Source: Deltaproteobacteria bacterium
GTDB lineage: Bacteria; Desulfobacterota_B; Binatia; Bin18
Length of the DNA: 14,074 nt
Direction: 5' to 3'
NCBI GenBank assembly: GCA_012271025.1
Contig: JAAXHF010000675.1
Span: forward strand, 1 to 14,074
Made by a program: the position numbers and the translations under genes
Shown: piece by piece, positions 1-7,185 of the stretch
Layout of the letters: every line of letters starts with the position of its first letter
How positions within the stretch are numbered: the stretch's first letter is position 1
Notes under the pieces: model-generated
The model's database searches: none
What the model saw: only the letters and a program-made list of their open reading frames with translations
Told to the model about the DNA's origin: nothing

Positions 1-1
1 G

Positions 2-667
2 TACCACTGTATTGTGATTGAGGCGCGCGGCCACGGGCTGTCATCCAAGCCACTCAGCGGCTACTCGATCCAGGACATGGCGGCCGACGATGCCGCAGCC
101 CTGGCCGCCCTGGGGGTGGACCGGGCGATCCTGGTCGGCAACTCCATGGGCGGCATGCGGGCCATGCAGATGAGCCTGGATTACCCTCACCTGGTCGCCG
201 GCAATGTCATCATCAGCAGCGCCACCAATCTGAGCCGATTTTTAGACGCCGACCAGCTCATCGCCAGCCTGCAGGAGGACTATGAGGCTGCGGCCGACGA
301 TCTGGTCGAGCGCTGTTTCTCGGTCAAGACGCGCGCCGAGCGGCCGGAGGTGTGCCAGATGATCAAGAACAATTTTCTGGACGAGGGCACCTTTCCCCGC
401 CGGGTGGCGCTGGCCTGCCTGGAGGACCCTGGCGGCGTGTGGCGCTGGGACATCACCGAACGGCTGCAAGACATTCGCCAGCCGACCCTGGTCCTGGTCG
501 GCGAAGAGGACAGGGGCACGCCGGTTGAGGCCAACCGGTTCCTGGCCGACCACATTCCGCAGGCCGAGCTGTGGGTCATCAAAGACGTCGGTCACTGCTA
601 TGAAATCGAAAGACCGCTGGAGTTCAACCAAGAGCTGGAGGCCTTTGCGGCCAGGCATGGCCACTGA
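2..667 (+). CDS. Alpha/beta hydrolase, 5'-truncated by window edge
   Basis: This is the C-terminal part of an alpha/beta-hydrolase-fold enzyme. The frame is open to the window edge (Tyr-His-Cys-Ile before the first possible GTG at 14), so the true start lies upstream. Visible family features are the strand/loop ARGHGLSS, which follows the second core strand, the nucleophile elbow GNSMGG with its Ser codon at 143-145, an acid-bearing segment GEEDRGTP near 498-524, and the catalytic His in DVGHCYE near the end. The serine-acid-histidine triad is therefore intact. The missing part is probably the first 40-60 residues with the HG oxyanion motif. The substrate cannot be told; relatives include esterases, C-C bond hydrolases and 3-oxoadipate enol-lactonase-like enzymes. 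It converges on the PrpF gene with only 13 nt between the stops. Confidence 0.9.
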   Translation, partial: YHCIVIEARGHGLSSKPLSGYSIQDMAADDAAALAALGVDRAILVGNSMGGMRAMQMSLDYPHLVAGNVIISSATNLSRFLDADQLIASLQEDYEAAADDLVERCFSVKTRAERPEVCQMIKNNFLDEGTFPRRVALACLEDPGGVWRWDITERLQDIRQPTLVLVGEEDRGTPVEANRFLADHIPQAELWVIKDVGHCYEIERPLEFNQELEAFAARHGH

Positions 668-680
668 ATAGGCCGGTGTC

Positions 681-1871
681 TCATCCCTGCCCTGACCCGG
701 CGTGGAACCACGGCCGGTTTTCAAGATACTGAGACGGGACAAGAACCGAACCTTCCATGATCCGGCGGGCGGTGCGCTGGGTGATGACCCGTTCGGCCCG
801 CCACTCTGAGCCGCAGCGTTTGACCTCGGCGCCCAGTTCCATCACCCCGGCCGGATGGCCGATCCGCAGCCGCCCGACGGAGGCCGCCCGCGATACCTGG
901 TGGACAACCGTGCCGTCTACCGCAGCCGCCACCGCCGTGCACATCGACACCGTCCCGGGGAAGGTCCGGTGGGTATTGCCCATGGAAATCGCCCGAGCCA
1001 GGACATCCATCTGCCCGGCCTCAATATCCCGTCCGCCGCTCGTCCGGTAGCGGGCCGGGGGCGCAACCAGGGCGATCTTTGGTGCGGCCGGACTGTGTGT
1101 GTGGGCGTCTTCGGGACTGGCGGCCAAGCCCAGCAGCACAGCCCCCCGACAGCGGATGTCTTCGAGCCTGGCCTGCAAACTCTGGTCGCCGTCAAGCTCG
1201 GGTGCCAGACGCCGGACATCAGCCCCGACCTCTTCGGCCCGCACGAAAACGGTCGGAATGGCGGCATCAACTACGGACACGCTGACACGCCGGCCATCGG
1301 TCAAGCCCAGCTCCTGCCTGGGTCGGCCGGTCGGCAGCAACCCGCCGCCGAGCGAGCCCCCGGGCTCCAGGTATTCGAGCCGAATACACGCCCCCGGAGC
1401 GGGCACGCCGTCAATCGTATACGCGCCCTCAACCTCGGCCTGACCGTCACACACCGGCACCTGGGCGATATAGCGTTTGCCGGTATTGGTCGCCAAGACC
1501 CGGACTCGGGTCAGCGGCTCCAGCGCCGGCACCAAACCCTCGTCAACGGCAAACGGACCGACCGCAGCCGAGATATTGCCGCAGGTGCTGCTCCAGTCAA
1601 TCGTCGGTGTGCGGACATCAACCTGGCCGAAGGTAAACGTCACGTCGCTATCGGCACGCGTACTTTTGCCGATGATCGCCACCTTGCTGAGAGAGGAAAT
1701 GCCACCGCCGAGCCCATCGACCTGGCGACCGTGCATATCGGGGCTGCCCAGGGCGGCCAGAATAATCCGCTCGCGGGTCGGTCCGTCGTAGTCGGCCAGG
1801 TCGTCCTCCCGAAAACAGATCGCCCGGCTCGTGCCGCCGCGCATGAACACCGCTGGGACCCTGTGCTGCAT
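681..1871 (-). CDS. PrpF-family isomerase (2-methylaconitate isomerase / 4-oxalomesaconate tautomerase type)
   Basis: This 396-aa protein matches the usual length of the PrpF/DUF453 family, which has a two-domain diaminopimelate-epimerase-like fold and shifts double bonds or isomerises methylaconitate or oxalomesaconate. Family motifs are seen in order: MRGGTSR at residues 10-16, GSPDMHGRQVDGLGGG at 42-57, SSLSKVAI with Lys63, and STCGN with Cys97. Lys63 and Cys97 correspond to the lysine and cysteine regarded as catalytic in PrpF. Later come a DAAIPTVFVRA segment and HRTFPGTV in the C-terminal domain. The start at 1871 is preceded by GGGAGCGG, and homology begins at once with QHRVPAVFMRGG. 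The frame stays open further upstream into the neighbouring LLM gene, but that extension has no homology. It lies 22 nt downstream of the Tat-LLM gene and is probably co-transcribed with it. The exact substrate is unknown; no 2-methylcitrate or gallate genes are nearby. Confidence 0.9.
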   Translation of the reverse strand: MQHRVPAVFMRGGTSRAICFREDDLADYDGPTRERIILAALGSPDMHGRQVDGLGGGISSLSKVAIIGKSTRADSDVTFTFGQVDVRTPTIDWSSTCGNISAAVGPFAVDEGLVPALEPLTRVRVLATNTGKRYIAQVPVCDGQAEVEGAYTIDGVPAPGACIRLEYLEPGGSLGGGLLPTGRPRQELGLTDGRRVSVSVVDAAIPTVFVRAEEVGADVRRLAPELDGDQSLQARLEDIRCRGAVLLGLAASPEDAHTHSPAAPKIALVAPPARYRTSGGRDIEAGQMDVLARAISMGNTHRTFPGTVSMCTAVAAAVDGTVVHQVSRAASVGRLRIGHPAGVMELGAEVKRCGSEWRAERVITQRTARRIMEGSVLVPSQYLENRPWFHAGSGQG

Positions 1872-1893
1872 CGTCCGCTCCCGTCTCGGGCTC

Positions 1894-2862
1894 TCAGGCT
1901 GATCGGAACTCGGGCATGACCTCGGTGGCGAAACGCCGCACCAGCTTGACGTCAAGATTCTCAAACAGTGAGAGAATGAAGTAGCGTATCCCGGCGTCCC
2001 GCAAGTCCGCGATCCGCTGGACGATCTCGGCCGACGGTCGGCTGAGCAGCGGAAGGCGCAGCGAGACCGACTTCTGGACCTCGGCCGGATCGCGCCCGAC
2101 CTTTTGGCACACCGCATCAAAATCGGCGCAGGCTTTTCTGACGCCCTCCAGGCCGCCCTCGCGCACAAAGAAATGCCAGATGTTGGCGTGCCGGGCGGCC
2201 AGCGGCTGGATGACGCGCGGCCCCATGCCGCCGATCAGAATGGGCGGATGGGGTTTCTGGACGGGCTTGGGCTCAAACGGCGCGTCGGTAATCGTGTAGT
2301 AACGTCCCTGGTAATTGGTCCGCTCCTGGGTGAACAGCAGCTTCATCAGCTCGACCGCTTCGACCAGGCGCCGGGCGCGCTGGCCGGCCGTATAGTAGGG
2401 GATATCGAAGGCCGTGTGTTCGAGCTCAAACCAGCCCGCTCCCAGCCCCAGAATCAGCCGGCCGTTGCTGACATGGTCCACGGTTGCCGCCATCTTGGCC
2501 AGCACGGCCGGGTTGCGGTAGGTATTGCCGGTCACCAGCAGGCCGACCCGGAGCCGCCTGGTCTGGGCGGCCAGGGCCGCCAGCAGGGTCCAGCCCTCCA
2601 GACACGCGCCGCCGGGATCCGTGACGATGGGGAAAAAATGGTCAAAGCCGAACGCGCTGTCATAGCCCAACTCGTCGGCCTCAAGCCAGAGCTGCTGCAC
2701 GGCGCTGTAGGTCACATTCTGGGGCGGGGTCTGAATACCGAAGCTGAGTTGGCTGGCGCCGTGCGAGGCGGCCTGAACCTTGGGAACCCAGGAGCCAGCC
2801 AGGGCGGCCAGGGCGGCCAGGCGGCCGGCGTTTTTCAGAAACTGGCGGCGGGGAGTGGTCAT
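1894..2862 (-). CDS. Tat-exported LLM-class (F420-dependent-type) oxidoreductase
   Basis: This 322-aa luciferase-like monooxygenase-fold oxidoreductase uses either F420 or flavin. The N-terminus is a textbook twin-arginine signal: PRRQFLKNAG (Arg5-Arg6), an Ala/Leu-rich hydrophobic stretch at about 15-24, and a VQA cleavage site near residue 31. The mature TIM-barrel domain begins at about residue 39 (LSFGIQTP). It contains the family signatures NGRLILGLGAGWFE and PVQKPHPPILIGG, the latter near the cofactor site. The start at 2862 is fixed by AAGGAG seven bases upstream and keeps the signal peptide in the protein. Tat export would let a pre-folded cofactor-loaded enzyme reach the periplasm or outer face, which is unusual for this mostly cytosolic class. 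It heads a likely two-gene unit with the PrpF-family gene. F420 versus FMN use cannot be decided here, and the substrate is unknown. Confidence 0.9.
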   Translation of the reverse strand: MTTPRRQFLKNAGRLAALAALAGSWVPKVQAASHGASQLSFGIQTPPQNVTYSAVQQLWLEADELGYDSAFGFDHFFPIVTDPGGACLEGWTLLAALAAQTRRLRVGLLVTGNTYRNPAVLAKMAATVDHVSNGRLILGLGAGWFELEHTAFDIPYYTAGQRARRLVEAVELMKLLFTQERTNYQGRYYTITDAPFEPKPVQKPHPPILIGGMGPRVIQPLAARHANIWHFFVREGGLEGVRKACADFDAVCQKVGRDPAEVQKSVSLRLPLLSRPSAEIVQRIADLRDAGIRYFILSLFENLDVKLVRRFATEVMPEFRSA

Positions 2863-2935
2863 GTCGTGCTCCTTTGTGTCTACGCTGGGCGAACCGGGCA
2901 GGCCATGCTAGGCTGCTTGCCACGGAGGATGACCG

Positions 2936-3163
2936 ATGTCCACACTCAGCTTCGACACCCTGGCCTACGCCAAAAGACTCAGAGCCGCCGGTTTCAGCGA
3001 ACACCAAGCTGAGGCGCTGGCCGAAGCGCAAGCCGAACTCATTGATGAGCGCCTGGCAACAAAACACGATCTCAAGGAACTCGAGTACCGCTTGATTATT
3101 CGCCTGGGAGCCATGCTCGTCGTCGCCATCGGTGTCGTGGCCACTCTGGTCAAAATCCTCTAG
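2936..3163 (+). CDS. DUF1640-type small coiled-coil protein with C-terminal membrane anchor
   Basis: This 75-aa protein has the layout of bacterial DUF1640 (CCDC90-like) proteins. The N-terminal part, FDTLAYAKRLRAAGFSEHQA, is the family's characteristic opening. It is followed by an Ala/Glu-rich helix that should form a coiled coil, LATKHDLKELEYRL, and a single hydrophobic segment at about 56-75 (LGAMLVVAIGVVATLVKIL) that reaches the C-terminus. A good ribosome binding site (GGAGG, 2924-2928) precedes the ATG. The function is not established in bacteria; mitochondrial relatives include MCUR1/CCDC90B, membrane-bound coiled-coil proteins. It is the only plus-strand gene in a long minus-strand block, and its GC is lower than its neighbours (about 50% on line 3061-3120 by hand count). 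That fits an inserted cassette. Its stop is 11 nt from the end of the converging LLM gene. Confidence 0.85.
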   Translation: MSTLSFDTLAYAKRLRAAGFSEHQAEALAEAQAELIDERLATKHDLKELEYRLIIRLGAMLVVAIGVVATLVKIL

Positions 3164-3174
3164 GCAGCGCCTGT

Positions 3175-4062
3175 TCATACCTTTGCCATCACCTCGTCGG
3201 CAAAGCGTTCCATGGCCGGATACAGGTCGGTGGCAAAACGCGAGCGGCGCATCCAGCCCGGAGAAAAGGCAAACAGCCGGTGCACGCCAGCGTCCTCAAA
3301 GCGTTTGACCGTGTCGAGTGTCGGCTCGACGCTGGGGTCGAGCCCGACCGTAATCTCGAGCTGAGCAAAGTCCCGCCCGGCCTGTTCGGTCAGCTCTTTC
3401 AGAGTCGCCAGGTAGGGCTTGACGCTGTCCGGGGTGTAGCGGATGCCGCACCAGCCGTCGGCCAGCTCGGCGGTACGCTTGAGCGCCGCCCGACTCTCGC
3501 CACCGAAGATCAGGGGCGGATGCGGTGTCTGAACCGGTTTGGGGTTGAAGCCGACCGGCTCAAAACGGTGGTGGGTGCCGTCAAACTGGGGCGCTTCCTC
3601 GGTCCACAGCGCCCGCATGACCCTGACCGCTTCGCGGGTCCGGCCGGCCCGGTTCTTGAACGGCATGCCAACGGCGTCAAACTCCTCTTCACACCAGCCG
3701 ACGCCGATCCCGAAAAGCACCCGGCCCTGCGACAGCACGTCCAGACTGGCCACCGCTTTGGCCACGCTGAGGGTGTTGCGCAGGGGCAGGACAAACACGC
3801 CGGTGCCGAGCTTGAGCCGTGTGGTCTGAGCGGCCACAAACGACAGGGCCACAAACGGATCGTGCAGGGCCACGCCGGGTCCGCCGGGAAACTTGCCGTC
3901 GGCCGAGCCCGGATAGCGGGCCTTCATCTCTACCGGCACGGCCAGGTGCTCTGGAATCCAGGCCGACTCAAAGCCCAGCTCCTCACCCTTGCGGGCCACC
4001 TCGGCCAGAACATCGGGGCGAACCGTTGACCCGCTGCCAACTCCCATCAGTGCAAACTTCAT
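3175..4062 (-). CDS. LLM-class F420-dependent-type oxidoreductase (TIGR03619/Rv2161c-like)
   Basis: This 295-aa cytosolic TIM-barrel oxidoreductase belongs to the bacterial luciferase-like superfamily. Unlike the Tat-linked paralogue it starts directly with the first barrel strand (MKFALMGVG). Seen motifs: ELGFESAWIPEHLAVP near residues 28-43, TTRLKLGTGVFVLPLRN, the superfamily signature GRVLFGIGVGWCEEEF, and PVQTPHPPLIFGGES. The pattern is closest to the 'probable F420-dependent oxidoreductase, Rv2161c family', although that is judged from memory. The start at 4062 is preceded by GAGGAGG. That ribosome binding site lies just past the stop codon of the Uma2 gene, 21 nt upstream, so the two are probably co-transcribed. 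Substrate and cofactor preference cannot be read from sequence. No F420 biosynthesis genes lie in the window. Confidence 0.9.
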   Translation of the reverse strand: MKFALMGVGSGSTVRPDVLAEVARKGEELGFESAWIPEHLAVPVEMKARYPGSADGKFPGGPGVALHDPFVALSFVAAQTTRLKLGTGVFVLPLRNTLSVAKAVASLDVLSQGRVLFGIGVGWCEEEFDAVGMPFKNRAGRTREAVRVMRALWTEEAPQFDGTHHRFEPVGFNPKPVQTPHPPLIFGGESRAALKRTAELADGWCGIRYTPDSVKPYLATLKELTEQAGRDFAQLEITVGLDPSVEPTLDTVKRFEDAGVHRLFAFSPGWMRRSRFATDLYPAMERFADEVMAKV

Positions 4063-4083
4063 GCTTGTCCTCCTCGTTAAGCG

Positions 4084-4698
4084 TCAGAAATTTGCCGCCC
4101 AGATACGGGTGAGATCGAGAGTGAACCCTGGGAGTTCTGGATCGCCCGAGATGGTCGTTGGATTTTCCAGGCACTCCGCGACAGCTCCGGGACGATAGAC
4201 GAAAACGCGGTGGTCAGGCGGGTCGAGCAACCATCCCAAGCGTGCGCCATTGGCCAGATACTCCCGCATTTTTTCTTGAATCGCCTCTAGGCTGTCAGAC
4301 GGCGAACGGAGTTCAATCAGAAAATCGGGACACAGCGGCAAGAACTTTTTTTTCTGCTCAGGCGTCAGCACGGCAAGGCGAGAGCGTTTCACCCAGGCGG
4401 CGTCTGGTGAGCGCATTGCGCCATTGGGAAGGATGAAGCCGGTGGAGGAGTCAAAGGGTTCTCCGCTGCTTTCGTTGAGAGCCCACAGAGTGAGAAAGGC
4501 GTTGAGGCGTGCGTTTCGGTTCCCCGTCTCTCCTCCGGCCGGTGACATGATGACTAAATCTCCTTCCGCCGTGCGTTCGAGACGTAAGTCCCGATTGAGC
4601 TGACAGAATGCAAAAAACTCGTCCGCGTTCATATCGAGAACGGGTCGCAGTTGGAGGTGGATAGGTTTCGTCTGTGGCAGGGGGGCGGCTCCGGGCAT
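4084..4698 (-). CDS. Uma2 family (DUF820) restriction-endonuclease-fold protein
   Basis: This 204-aa protein has the PD-(D/E)XK nuclease-like Uma2 fold, common in cyanobacteria and other environmental bacteria, usually of unknown role. Typical signatures: MNADEFFAFCQLNRDLRLERTAEGDLVIMSP (N-terminal strand pair), a metal-binding Asp in MRSPDAAWV, then PDFLIELRSPSD with the Glu, and a helix EKMREYLANGARLGWLLDP carrying the family's Lys and the WLLDP strand. All core acidic residues are present, so a metal site may be intact. The ATG at 4698 was chosen because AGGAGG (4709-4704) lies five bases before it. An in-frame ATG at 4716 would overlap that ribosome binding site. GC is low for the region (about 52% on line 4261-4320 by hand count), which suggests independent acquisition. 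It sits between the alcohol dehydrogenase and the LLM gene. Confidence 0.88.
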   Translation of the reverse strand: MPGAAPLPQTKPIHLQLRPVLDMNADEFFAFCQLNRDLRLERTAEGDLVIMSPAGGETGNRNARLNAFLTLWALNESSGEPFDSSTGFILPNGAMRSPDAAWVKRSRLAVLTPEQKKKFLPLCPDFLIELRSPSDSLEAIQEKMREYLANGARLGWLLDPPDHRVFVYRPGAVAECLENPTTISGDPELPGFTLDLTRIWAANF

Positions 4699-4782
4699 AG
4701 TAACCTCCTGAGGCAAAGCACGCTGTCGTCGGCCCGGGCTACGCTAGCATAGATCGGCCATCGGTAGCGAGGGCGAGCGTCT

Positions 4783-5874
4783 TCACATCTCCAGCGACAC
4801 CCGGATCGCCCCGCCGTCATTGGCGAACGGAAAGGCGCGGTTAATCTCGGCAAAGGGAAAGGTATGCGAAATAATCCGCTCAAACGGATAGGCGTCTTTG
4901 CGCCGCGCCAGCCAGTCCAAGGCGCGCGGCAGCACCCACGGTTCATAGACCGTCACGCCCCGAATCGTGTGCCCGCCCCGCACGACCGTCCCGGGGTCGA
5001 GGCTGGACTGGGGGCCGGGCGTGATATTGCCGACCCAGAAATAGCGGCCGGCCTGGCGCAGCAGCCGGACCCCTTCATCCACGGCGTGCGGAGCGCCGAC
5101 AAACTCGGCGACCACGTCGGCGCCCTGCCCCCGGGTGTGGTCAAATACCAACTCGCGGCGGGCCCGCTGGTCAAGCTCGTCGATATTGACCGTGATATCG
5201 GCGCCGAACTCTGTGGCCAGGGCCAGGCGGTCGGGCAGGCGGTCAAAGACGACGACCTGGGCCGCGCCCATGTCCTTGGCCAGGGCTGCGGCGTACAGGC
5301 CCAGCCCGCCCGCCCCCTGAATCACGATCGTATCGCCGAGTTGCAGACCGGCCTGATCCAGGCCGTACAAGGATTCGCATAGCGCGCAGTTGACCGGCGA
5401 CACCGCAGCATCGCTCAGCTCGGGCGGGACTTTGCACACGGTCTGGCCCTGACGCAGATAATAATACTCGCCGTAGGCGCCACGGAAATGCGGTGCCTCA
5501 TCCGCGTCACGCATCCAGTGGCGGTAGCGGTTGGGACCGGCCGAGGAGCCGTGCAAACAGGCCGGGCAGGCGCCGCACGGAATGAAATAGGTGTAGGCCA
5601 CGCGGTCGCCCTCGGCCAAACGCTGGCCCAGACAGTCGCGGCGCACGTTTCTGCCCAGCCGGCAGAGCGTGCCGACCATCTCGTGTCCGGACACCACCGC
5701 CCGGTCGCTGGGCATACCCGGTCCATCGCCACGCCACAGGTGGAGGTCAGAGCCGCAGATATTGGCGCGGTGGATTTTGACCAGCATATCGTCCGGGCCC
5801 ACCTCCGGCAGGGGATATTCCCGGAATTCCATGGCCTGCATGGGACCGCTGAAAATGGCAACCCTGGCTTGCAT
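4783..5874 (-). CDS. Zinc-dependent MDR alcohol dehydrogenase
   Basis: This 363-aa medium-chain dehydrogenase/reductase oxidises alcohols or polyols with NAD(P). Catalytic-zinc ligands are visible: Cys40 in NICGSD, His64-Glu65 in SGHE, and Cys163 in PVNCAL. The Rossmann nucleotide-binding motif GAGGLG is at 187-192, followed by an acidic residue at the end of the second strand (VVVFDRLPDR), which suggests NAD preference. The structural-zinc lobe has three cysteines, Cys100, Cys103 and Cys106, but the expected fourth is Pro114. The start at 5874 has GAGGAGAG upstream, and this site overlaps the TGA stop of the argE-like gene. Translational coupling in a two-gene operon is therefore likely. Its association with an M20 deacetylase hints at catabolism of an N-acyl or amino compound, but the substrate is unknown. 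Confidence 0.92.
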   Translation of the reverse strand: MQARVAIFSGPMQAMEFREYPLPEVGPDDMLVKIHRANICGSDLHLWRGDGPGMPSDRAVVSGHEMVGTLCRLGRNVRRDCLGQRLAEGDRVAYTYFIPCGACPACLHGSSAGPNRYRHWMRDADEAPHFRGAYGEYYYLRQGQTVCKVPPELSDAAVSPVNCALCESLYGLDQAGLQLGDTIVIQGAGGLGLYAAALAKDMGAAQVVVFDRLPDRLALATEFGADITVNIDELDQRARRELVFDHTRGQGADVVAEFVGAPHAVDEGVRLLRQAGRYFWVGNITPGPQSSLDPGTVVRGGHTIRGVTVYEPWVLPRALDWLARRKDAYPFERIISHTFPFAEINRAFPFANDGGAIRVSLEM

Positions 5875-5884
5875 GTCGCTCTCC

Positions 5885-7078
5885 TCAGACCGGCGGTCGG
5901 TCTACGCACATCTTGTGAATGACGGACACAATGTGGTCGGGGCCGCGCTCAAACGCCCCACGCTGGATGCTCTCGTTCGGCTGGTGGGCCTGGTCGAGGT
6001 CGCCGGGTCCGCAAACCAGGGAATCGATGCCGGCTCGGGCGAACTGGCAGCCGTCGGTGCCAAACGGCGCGCCACCGCTGGCGGCGGCCTCAAACTCGGC
6101 AAACAACACCCGTTCCAGCGGGGTGTGACGCGGCGACAAGAGCGGCGGAGCAATAAAGGGCTCACCGACCTCGACCGTCGGTCGCAGCTCAGAGCCGTAG
6201 TCGCGGGTATCGACCGCCTGAACGCGGCGGACGATTTCCTCATAGATGGCGGTCGGATCGGTGCGCGGCAGCGGGCGGTAGCTGAGCAACAGGCTGCACT
6301 GTTCGGCGATCATATTACCGGCGCTGCCGCCCCGAATCAGGCCGAAATTGAAACTGGTGTAGGGCGCCTCGGGAAACAGGTCGGCGAACTCGGCCGAGGG
6401 CTGGGACCGCAGCTCGGCCTGGTAGCGGCCGATTGCCTCGATGACCCGGCCGGCCACCGCGATGGCGTTGGCCCCTTTTTCCGGGACGCTGCTGTGGCCG
6501 CCTTTGCCGTGGACCGTGATCGTCACCAGGCCGATGCCTTTGTGGGTGTGAAACACCTGGCCCGAGGTCGGCTCGCCGATCCAGGCCAGGCGGGGCTGGG
6601 GCAGCTCGCCCAGGGCTGTCGGCAAGTCCGGCAGCAGCCGCTCGGCGCCGAGCATGCCAACCTCCTCGTCGGCCGTGAACGCAAACACCAGCGGGCGGGC
6701 CAGCCTGCTCAGGTCGAGCCGGGCGGCGGCGTCCACACACTGGGCGATGAACGCCTTCATGTCCGAGGTGCCCCGGCCGTACACCCGGTCGTCTGCAATC
6801 TCAAGCCGTAGCGGGTCGCGGGTCCAGCCCGGCTGGTTCTCAAAGGGCACCGTGTCCACATGGCCGGAAATAATCAGCCCGTCCGGTTCGGGCGGCCCGG
6901 CACACGCCAGCAGGTTGACTTTTTGCGCCCCGGCCACCTCGGTCCGTTGCAGCGACACCCGAAAACCGTGCCCCTCAAGCTGTTCGCCCAGATACTCCAT
7001 GGCCGGAGCGTTGGAGTTGCTGCTGACCGTGTTCCAGGCGACCAGCCGCCGCGTTACTTCGTGAAGATACGAGTCCAT
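5885..7078 (-). CDS. argE: M20 metallopeptidase, acetylornithine deacetylase-like
   Basis: This 397-aa M20-family dizinc hydrolase most resembles acetylornithine deacetylase, which releases ornithine from N-acetylornithine in the cytosol. Metal and catalytic residues are intact: His73 and Asp75 in SGHVDTVP, bridging Asp106 in YGRGTSDMK, and the pair Glu138-Glu139 in FTADEEVGMLG. The dimerisation-domain HSSVPEKGANAI (lid domain) and the last zinc histidine in GPGDLDQAHQPNE are also present. DQAHQPNE is close to the ArgE ending DQAHKPDE. The start at 7078 (MDSYLHEV) fits family length and has GGGGAAGGA upstream. An alternative ATG at 7120 lacks a ribosome binding site. Other M20 deacylases cannot be excluded. 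It begins the operon with the alcohol dehydrogenase, and its upstream region carries the palindromic elements. Confidence 0.88.
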   Translation of the reverse strand: MDSYLHEVTRRLVAWNTVSSNSNAPAMEYLGEQLEGHGFRVSLQRTEVAGAQKVNLLACAGPPEPDGLIISGHVDTVPFENQPGWTRDPLRLEIADDRVYGRGTSDMKAFIAQCVDAAARLDLSRLARPLVFAFTADEEVGMLGAERLLPDLPTALGELPQPRLAWIGEPTSGQVFHTHKGIGLVTITVHGKGGHSSVPEKGANAIAVAGRVIEAIGRYQAELRSQPSAEFADLFPEAPYTSFNFGLIRGGSAGNMIAEQCSLLLSYRPLPRTDPTAIYEEIVRRVQAVDTRDYGSELRPTVEVGEPFIAPPLLSPRHTPLERVLFAEFEAAASGGAPFGTDGCQFARAGIDSLVCGPGDLDQAHQPNESIQRGAFERGPDHIVSVIHKMCVDRPPV

Positions 7079-7118
7079 GCTGCTATCCTTCCCCTTTGCA
7101 TATTGGGGCAGTCGAGAC

Positions 7119-7146
7119 ATAATACACCGAAGAGGAAACGTGTCAC
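7119..7146 (-). promoter_or_regulatory. Candidate sigma70-type promoter for the argE-like gene
   Basis: Reading the minus strand, GTGACA (7146-7141, five of six to TTGACA) is followed after 16 bases by TATTAT (7124-7119, five of six to TATAAT). The -10 box lies about 40 nt upstream of the argE start. The -35 hexamer falls inside palindromic element copy 1, at the inner end of its left stem. No experimental support; promoter rules in this lineage are unknown. Confidence 0.4.
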
Positions 7147-7182
7147 CAGTCAACATGCTGTAAGGGCGACACGTTTCCTCTT
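7130..7182. repeat. Palindromic element, copy 1 (15-bp inverted repeat, 23-nt centre)
   Basis: The 53-nt sequence begins AAGAGGAAACGTGTC and ends with its exact reverse complement GACACGTTTCCTCTT, giving a perfect 15-bp stem. The 23-nt centre (ACCAG...CTGTAAGGGC) is shared with copies 2 and 3 except for a few substitutions and one extra T. CAG and CTG inside the centre can pair to form a second short stem. It lies in the divergent argE-pdxJ region and overlaps the candidate argE -35 box. Three dispersed copies of a conserved palindrome point to a REP/RPE-like or MITE-like repeat. Confidence 0.93.
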
Positions 7183-7185
7183 GAG

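Noticed and set aside
855..1919. Long open frame on the plus strand
   Set aside because: It is antisense to the PrpF-family gene, gives a low-complexity Arg/Gly/Pro/His-rich product and no family motifs; a typical high-GC shadow.
4699..4716. Earlier ATG for the Uma2 gene at 4716
   Set aside because: That start overlaps the AGGAGG ribosome binding site which is correctly placed for the ATG at 4698.
4742..4769. CGCTA...TAGCG inverted repeat between the Uma2 and alcohol dehydrogenase genes
   Set aside because: The 5-bp stem with an 18-nt loop and no T-run is too weak to call a terminator or operator.
5644..5651. CACGTTTC, an 8-base match to the element arm, inside the alcohol dehydrogenase gene
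   Set aside because: No opposite arm or centre sequence is nearby and the bases encode a normal part of the protein; chance match.
5669..6811. 380-codon open frame on the plus strand
   Set aside because: Antisense to the alcohol dehydrogenase and argE-like genes, both of which have complete motif sets; no homology in the antisense product.
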